From Siphonodentalium dalli (Eukaryota; Mollusca; Scaphopoda; Gadilida; Siphonodentaliidae), in NCBI GenBank assembly GCA_032622095.1, contig CP136061.1, forward strand, positions 3,224,001-3,288,000: 64,000 nucleotides of DNA. Direction: 5' to 3'. The notes beneath the pieces are model-generated. The model ran no database searches, was not told where the DNA came from, and worked only from the letters and a program-made list of their open reading frames with translations. The position numbers and the translations under genes are program-made. Shown in pieces: positions 59,121 to 64,000 of this stretch (within the stretch, counting starts at the first letter, position 1; each line of letters starts with the position of its first letter).

Positions 59121-60094
59121 AAATGAAGTTTTCATCCGGAATATTTCAGCACGGACGGACGCACGGGCGTCCCGACGACTCGATGGACGGGCGGACGTCA
59201 CCGGCTATTTTAATAGTCTCCCCCAAAAATCGAGGGACAGAAAGAATACAAAACTCGTTCGTAGACGTACTACCTTCACTGCGCCTAAACATAAACAGGA
59301 GAAACGCACATTTCACTTAAAAGTATCATAAAATAAAATTACTTTCAGAACTGTTATAGAGTTCCAATAATAGTCACAATTCCTGCCCCAGTTTATACTA
59401 AAAAATAAAACAAACAACCATTTCCCAGTGACATAATTATGCTAAATGTATTATTCCGCTGGCTGAAACGTCTTTTGTTATACCTATCAAACAATACAGA
59501 AACTTTAGGAACTGGATCTGTCAAATGCACGTGTACGCGAAGAGAAATAATGTCCTCGAGAAACAATATGATAAGTGCTTAGTAATTGCTTGCATGTCGC
59601 GTAACTTTGCGAGACAGAGATGTTATAATTGTGAGCAGACCATTGTATTTACATGTAGGTTATGTGAACCCAATACTATATCTCGTTTTAGCCCAATAAT
59701 TGTTTCAACGTGATTATGGCGTTAGATGTGGACATGTAAAAACTACTCCGCACATTTGTAGAATACCGGAGCCCCCGTGAGTAAGTTGCAAACAATCGTA
59801 GCCCTCAACAGAGAACCAGAACCTTCACCATATTTTCATTATAGCTTCTTTTCTAAAAACAATGCGAGTTATAGTTGATTGTTTTTAGCATCCCCAGTGT
59901 ATATCAGGGGCCTCATATTTTAAAAGTTTTTATGAGTATTAGTTTGTAAAAATGTTATGGAAATGAAGAATTTTTCTCACCAACTGACAAATTCCGTGTA
60001 ATTTCACAATAACATTTGAAATTCTGACCACAAACTGACTCGATTTTGGGACATATATTACTAACCTTCACTTGTGCGTCCATTGCTCCTTCTG

Positions 60095-60880
60095 TTGTAA
60101 TGATTCGAGGTAGCACGTGGCAGAAAACTTGCTGTGAGTATGACGATGTCACGGAAATGAGCAATATGCAAAGAATCGGAAACGTTGCTCGGTAGGGAAT
60201 GTAAATAAAGCTCGGTAGAGAACCAAATCGCCAGGATTAGTTACCCACAGTGACTCAAGTCATGATACGGCCATATATCGTAGAACACAATGTTGATAAA
60301 TAACACGTTTTGGGAAATTTGATACCATAGTTGACAGTGGTTAGCATTATTTTGTTGCAATTAATCGATTCTGATAACTGAAGCGTATTTTGAAGAAATG
60401 TTGTTGTTGTATCTTGATGATATGAGGACTCTCTGTTCGGATTGAGTAACTTTAAACCTGTTTGTGATGGTAGTTTTATGGGAAGGCCTATACATGATAT
60501 ATCTCCCATCATGATAACAAATTATATGCATGGGGACACATAACTTGTGTACTCAATATACTGGTGAGCCGACATAAAGAGCGTTTCCCATATCATCTGA
60601 TTTAGGATTGTAATTACTTGTTAAACAACCACTTTATATATAATATTTAAAATATCGGTTCACACACCTCGGCCAATGAAATTGCTCCAATTCACGAACA
60701 ATATTCTTGTATGAATCTGTATTTCGACAGGGCCAAAATATAGACTTGAGCTAAATATCCAACAGAAATTGACATTAATTGGATAGTAATCTGACAGGAG
60801 ATCGGAGCTGTATGTGTGACATTCTAACAATGCGCCATGATAATGATCGCACCCGTCACTCGGGCAGTTAAACCACGGAT
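60095..60880. other. unique sequence, no supported gene
   Basis: AT-rich DNA after the last compound unit. A minus-strand 85-codon frame at 60255-60512 has no recognisable motif. Confidence 0.3.
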
Positions 60881-61117
60881 CATTCCATTATTAGTGGACA
60901 TTTATGGGTGGGCTGCATGGGTGGGGCCCAACACTTTCGATTGAATTTGTTTTGTATTCGGGAGGGGCGGGCGCCTATCAGGGTCTGGATCATCGACGAT
61001 TACCTCCAGTGGTCCAATATCTGCTACTTAGCCATATCCCGCGTGGAGTATATGCAACAGCTCGAGCAGGTAACCTGTCCACCGAGAGAGCGTTCCTATG
61101 CCAGTCCCGTAGTATAG
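60881..61117 (+). pseudogene. helicase-like C-terminal fragment (tentative)
   Basis: The open frame, in phase with GTG at 60908 and open back to about 60881, contains APIRVWIIDDYLQWSNICYL, AISRVEYMQQLEQV and CPPRER, then a stop at 61115. The YLAISRV part resembles motif VI near the end of superfamily 1 helicases of the PIF1, viral and transposon kind (usually YVALSRV), where the Arg contacts ATP. Nothing upstream supplies Walker A or the rest of the core. I infer a stranded last exon or a relic of a mobile or viral replication protein. The competing + frame at 60904 looks like a shadow. Confidence 0.35.
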
Positions 61118-61214
61118 TATAGTATACTCCGTAAGGAAGCTTGTAGCATACAATCACCAGGATGGCCTAATGGACGCCAGGGATTCAATCTAATTTAATA
61201 CCTAGAGCTAACAC

Positions 61215-62364
61215 GTTCCAATATCCAAAATACAGAAATACCTATCCGCGGGCGCCTTTCAAGCTGAGTTTCCTGATAAGTACATGCTTGCTAAAGTCGA
61301 GTCTGACAAGCTAGTACAGACATGGATCAGCAGTCCGATGCGGTTTTGGCAGAACTAGCTAAAGTGCGCCGTCTGGTGTGCAACAACGAGTTGTTGTGTG
61401 TCTGCACAAGACCATATGTCTGTCCGTGTGTGGCGGAAAAGTTGATGTTCCAGTGGCTCATTCACTCAAACAATCTTTTCTGCGATTTCTATATATCTTT
61501 CACGTCTGCTACCAGGTTCGCAGGATCATCGACGAGCTGGTGGCTCCACTACCCCAGGATAAAGCCTGGTGGGATGCCTTTAACAACCCGTGTGACCGAC
61601 AGGCGTTCGAACGAATTTGCAGTTCATGGTCTCTCCACACACGGATTGGCTCAACCCATGGATCGGACAGGACCTACAATTGGTGGACGAACAAGGGACC
61701 TCACCATGCCTCGTCGGGTGGGACATACTATCCCAGTGGAATGTCATTCACAAAAGAAACAACAAATGAGCTCAGCCACGTGGACTTCATCAAACAGGAC
61801 TCGGATGGTGCAGATAACGCCTGGAGCACCTTCATCATGGACAAGTCGCAAGGGTTCACGCAGCCGGGGGTTCAAAGGCTGAACGCTAGTATCAGGAACT
61901 ACGTGTGGGTAATGCTATGGGCGCAAGCTCAGACACGAACACAACATCTTGGGACAGGGACAGCCTTTGACGATCAGAAGCAGTTCTTAGCTAACGTGAA
62001 AGATGCAATTTCACCCCGTGGATCTCCCCTCGGCGATCAAGCGATATCAGGATGTCCTACAGTACGCCAGCCCCGAGGTCAACTTTGTCTTTGGGACTGG
62101 GCTTTATATGGACCCGGGTGACATGCTACTCCGCATATGTAAAGTGACAGGGTACAACAACGAGATCGTTATTGCTACACAAGACCAATCTCTGGGTGTA
62201 AATACAGACCTTAACAGAAAACCCACCCACCGCCGACTGATGGTTCCTACGGAGCCGAAACAGGATTGGTCAAGCCGCTAACGCATCCAGGAAAATCGAC
62301 GCTGCCAATCGCTCCCGCCATGTCAGCTGTGTCTGTTCCTACGTTGTAGGAGGGGTTGCCATAA
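61215..62364 (+). pseudogene. degraded coding relic, family unknown
   Basis: At least four successive + frames give protein-like sequence in one direction. 61215-61355 has AEFPDKYMLAKVESDKLVQT. About 61510-62015 has VRRIIDELVAPLPQDKAWWD, AFNNPCDRQAFERI and NYVWVMLWAQAQTRTQHLGT. 62003-62281 has YASPEVNFVFGTGLYMDPGD and VPTEPKQDW. 62275-62364 has AANASRKIDAANRSRH. Together this suggests a protein of more than 300 residues broken by frameshifts, or one with a small intron near 61356-61525. GC content is higher than in the neighbouring sequence, which also favours former coding DNA. I do not recognise the family. It follows the helicase-like fragment by 100 bp on the same strand, so a common mobile or viral source is possible but unproven. 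Confidence 0.5.
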
Positions 62365-62568
62365 GTTAATCAATATTCGGCTTGTGTCTATGTGATAGCC
62401 ATTCCCGCGCAGCGACCAGGAGCAACCCTCCGACGGCGATAGTTTGATCAACTCTAGGAATCGGCTAAATTTGTCGACACTAAAATACAAGAAAACCATA
62501 GTCAGAAATGGTAACGCCACCAAGATCATATTATTAGCCATAAATATAAATTATAATATAATTATAAT

Positions 62569-62631
62569 ATCAAATATTATTCATTAGTTAGCGCTAATAT
62601 AGGCGCTAACTAATGAATAATATTATTTGAT
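62569..62631 (+). repeat. near-perfect inverted repeat, ~26-bp arms
   Basis: TATTCATTAGTTAGCGC and its complement face each other across an 8-nt centre (TAATATAG). The arms extend to ATCAAAT on both sides with a 3-nt indel. It lies 200 bp after the coding relic and could be a terminator-like hairpin or a tiny fold-back. Confidence 0.8.
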
Positions 62632-62865
62632 TGACTTGTTAAATAACATCTAATAAATATTCATCTTTTTCACAACTTTAAAGAGTCATTCTGGCACACG
62701 AGAATATTTATCGCCGTTTGATTTGCACCAAGTGAACTCGGGGATATATAATTGATAGAACAGACCTCTATTATGATGATCGTGTCGTTATTTGTTTAAA
62801 CTACGTATCAATTGACATATACACACCCGTTCCCTCATTATAATATACATATATCGCCCATTTTA

Positions 62866-62940
62866 GGGGAACTCCGCGAATTCTGGGACTTCCGCATAGT
62901 GACCTCCGCAAATAGGGACTTACTGCAAAACGTCGCACCC
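62866..62940 (-). repeat. dispersed repeat, inverted partner of 3470
   Basis: Reverse-complement match to 3470-3545 (GGGGAACTCCGCGAATTC, CTCCGCAAATAGGGAC). 62640-62860 and 62945-63220 show nothing recognisable. Confidence 0.6.
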
Positions 62941-63223
62941 AATGCAATTTGTAAACAAATACGAGTGACATGCGTTTTAACGAGGTGAGCTTTAATTAAA
63001 TGAATGAAGCAATGCTACATAAACTATTTACCATGGACTCAGCCAGTGTGCCATATATATGTGTCAACTAAGGTCGCTTTGCGTGGTAAAAGTGAAAAGT
63101 GAAAGTGGAAATTCGGAAAAGCTATTGAAAATGAAAGTAGCCTTAATTTTGGGAAATCCGCGGCAGATTGCAGTGAATCTATACTATTGAAAGTGAATGT
63201 ACGATTCCTCGAATTCTATCAGA

Positions 63224-63301
63224 TATCGCGACTCTGTTCGTTTTCGTGATCATAGGCTATATAGGGCCTATATGACCACGAACACGAGTCGAGTCGCGAT
63301 A
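63224..63301 (+). repeat. imperfect hairpin, ~35-bp arms
   Basis: TATCGCGACTC ... CGTGATCATAGGC pairs with GCCTATATGACCACG ... GAGTCGCGATA around TATATAGG. There are a few mismatches and one 2-nt bulge. Confidence 0.72.
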
Positions 63302-63384
63302 CATCCATCGGTACCAACACATTGTGTATACGATACACTTTTGACTTGATCACCGTACTATTTTGGATTCAAAATATTTAATTA

Positions 63385-63510
63385 TACGGCCGATGACCTT
63401 TGAGTTCATTTAACCTTGAGTACATTTAACCTCTGACCGTTCGCTGCGCATGGCTGATGACATTTTGAGTTCATTTAACCTGAGTACATTTAACCTGTGA
63501 CCTTTCACTG
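63385..63510 (+). repeat. ~64-bp tandem duplication
   Basis: GAGTTCATTTAACCT(T)GAGTACATTTAACCT and the following GACC occur twice, separated by CGTTCGCTGCGCATGG. Confidence 0.75.
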
Positions 63511-63536
63511 TACCTCGCCTTGATAGTTAGTTTTTT

Positions 63537-64000
63537 TGATTGATTTATTGCATAAGTCACATAACAGTGAAACAAGCAAACCATATATACACTATGTACA
63601 CAACTTTGAATATCACATTAATCATTGTTCATTTCATATACACAGCAGTAATTAAATTAGATTACACAATAATAGGCGATAAACTTTAACAAGTATGATA
63701 ATTACATGTGTTCACCCATAACAATAAATGATTTCGATTATATAGTATAAGACACCTTCTTAAAGGCACACCTTAGGAATATGCATAGTCTTTTTATGAG
63801 GCTTATATTTTGAAGAGATAGGAGACCATGGAATTTCTCTCTCGTAGGGTTCTTCCAAAAGTACTCAGGGATTTATTGTTTTCTGATTTCATCCAAATGA
63901 CTGCATATAATAACTAAATGGTATTCGTCTCCTAAATATTCTCCACATATGGTGCATATCCTATTGTCATTACCATTCTGAGATTTCTTCCATCTTGCGC
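63537..64000 (-). mobile_element. second LINE, 3' end (continues past the window)
   Basis: The minus-strand translation is the typical C-terminus of a non-LTR retrotransposon ORF: NRICTICGEYLGDEYHLVII, then CSHLDEIRKQ, a stop, IPEYFWKNPTREKFHGLLSL and LIKRLCIFLRCAFKK, ending near 63740. The CxxC...H...C knuckle and the GDEYH, RK, IP.YF and KF..LL motifs match the tail of CR1/Jockey-like ORF2 proteins. The stop replaces the usual Tyr before IPEY, so this copy is dead. The 3' untranslated part runs to about 63537 with an A-rich end (CAATCAAAAAAAC). It is a different family from the LINE at 4-5 kb, judging by tail and sequence. Confidence 0.8.

Larger units (their letters stand above)
57849..60090 (+). 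repeat. compound repeat unit U7 (left two thirds)
   Basis: Starts with an expanded CT/GT tract, carries the last Thr exon and runs to GTGCGTCCATTGCTCCTTC. The right-hand modules are replaced by unique sequence from about 60090. Confidence 0.82.

Noticed and set aside
61155-61195. tRNA-like boxes (GGATGGCCTAATGG and GGGATTCAATC)
   Set aside because: The spacing is far too short for a tRNA and the flanks do not pair.

Overview
The window looks like nuclear DNA of a metazoan, most likely a marine invertebrate; a mollusc is my best guess. It has single-exon SRCR domains with good splice sites, LINE 3' ends, tRNA-derived SINE remnants, a Crypton-type recombinase relic, fold-back elements and very large tandem-repeat fields. 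I see no bacterial-style gene packing. The taxon guess rests on repeat texture recalled from mollusc introns, not on a marker gene.

The only confident host coding sequence is two SRCR exons on the + strand (7426-7722 and 15941-16246). Both are symmetric phase 1-1, have six cysteines and are bounded by good splice signals. Six short threonine-rich candidate exons lie further downstream on the same strand (19280-19351, 21564-21620, 51290-51361, 54772-54840, 57194-57268, 58570-58641). They are also phase 1-1, all have lengths divisible by three, and each has a pyrimidine-rich acceptor and a GTCAGT donor. I infer one large SRCR/threonine-linker gene (DMBT1-like in style), or a cluster of them, whose introns fill most of the window.

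Layout. 1-6.3 kb: SINE relic, small repeats, LINE 3' end. 6.1-10.1 kb: SRCR exon 1 and duplicated repeat blocks. 10.3-12.9 kb: broken Crypton-like tyrosine recombinase gene (minus strand). 13-14.4 kb: repeat with a large hairpin. 15.9-17.8 kb: SRCR exon 2 and short tandem repeats. 18.8-22.4 kb: two copies of a compound repeat unit carrying Thr exons. 23.04-23.98 kb: a 947-bp element with 36-bp perfect terminal inverted repeats, a 6-bp target duplication and an interior built of AGATATCT palindromes. 25.9-27.0 kb: 367-bp satellite, three copies. 31.7-50.3 kb: a macro-repeat of flank A, a 37-bp minisatellite (three fields, about 14.6 kb in total) and flank B. One flank A copy contains a 621-bp TIR transposon carrying the start of a RecQ-like helicase gene. 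50.6-60.1 kb: tandem ~3.6-kb units, each with one or two Thr exons. 60.9-62.4 kb: degraded coding sequence of unknown origin, with one helicase-like tail. 63.5-64 kb: second LINE 3' end.

The central theme is duplication. A ~3.6-kb unit containing a symmetric linker exon has been copied in tandem, so each copy could lengthen the Thr-rich stalk of the protein without breaking the frame. Fold-back elements and minisatellites sit between the copies, and several unit junctions fall at palindromes.
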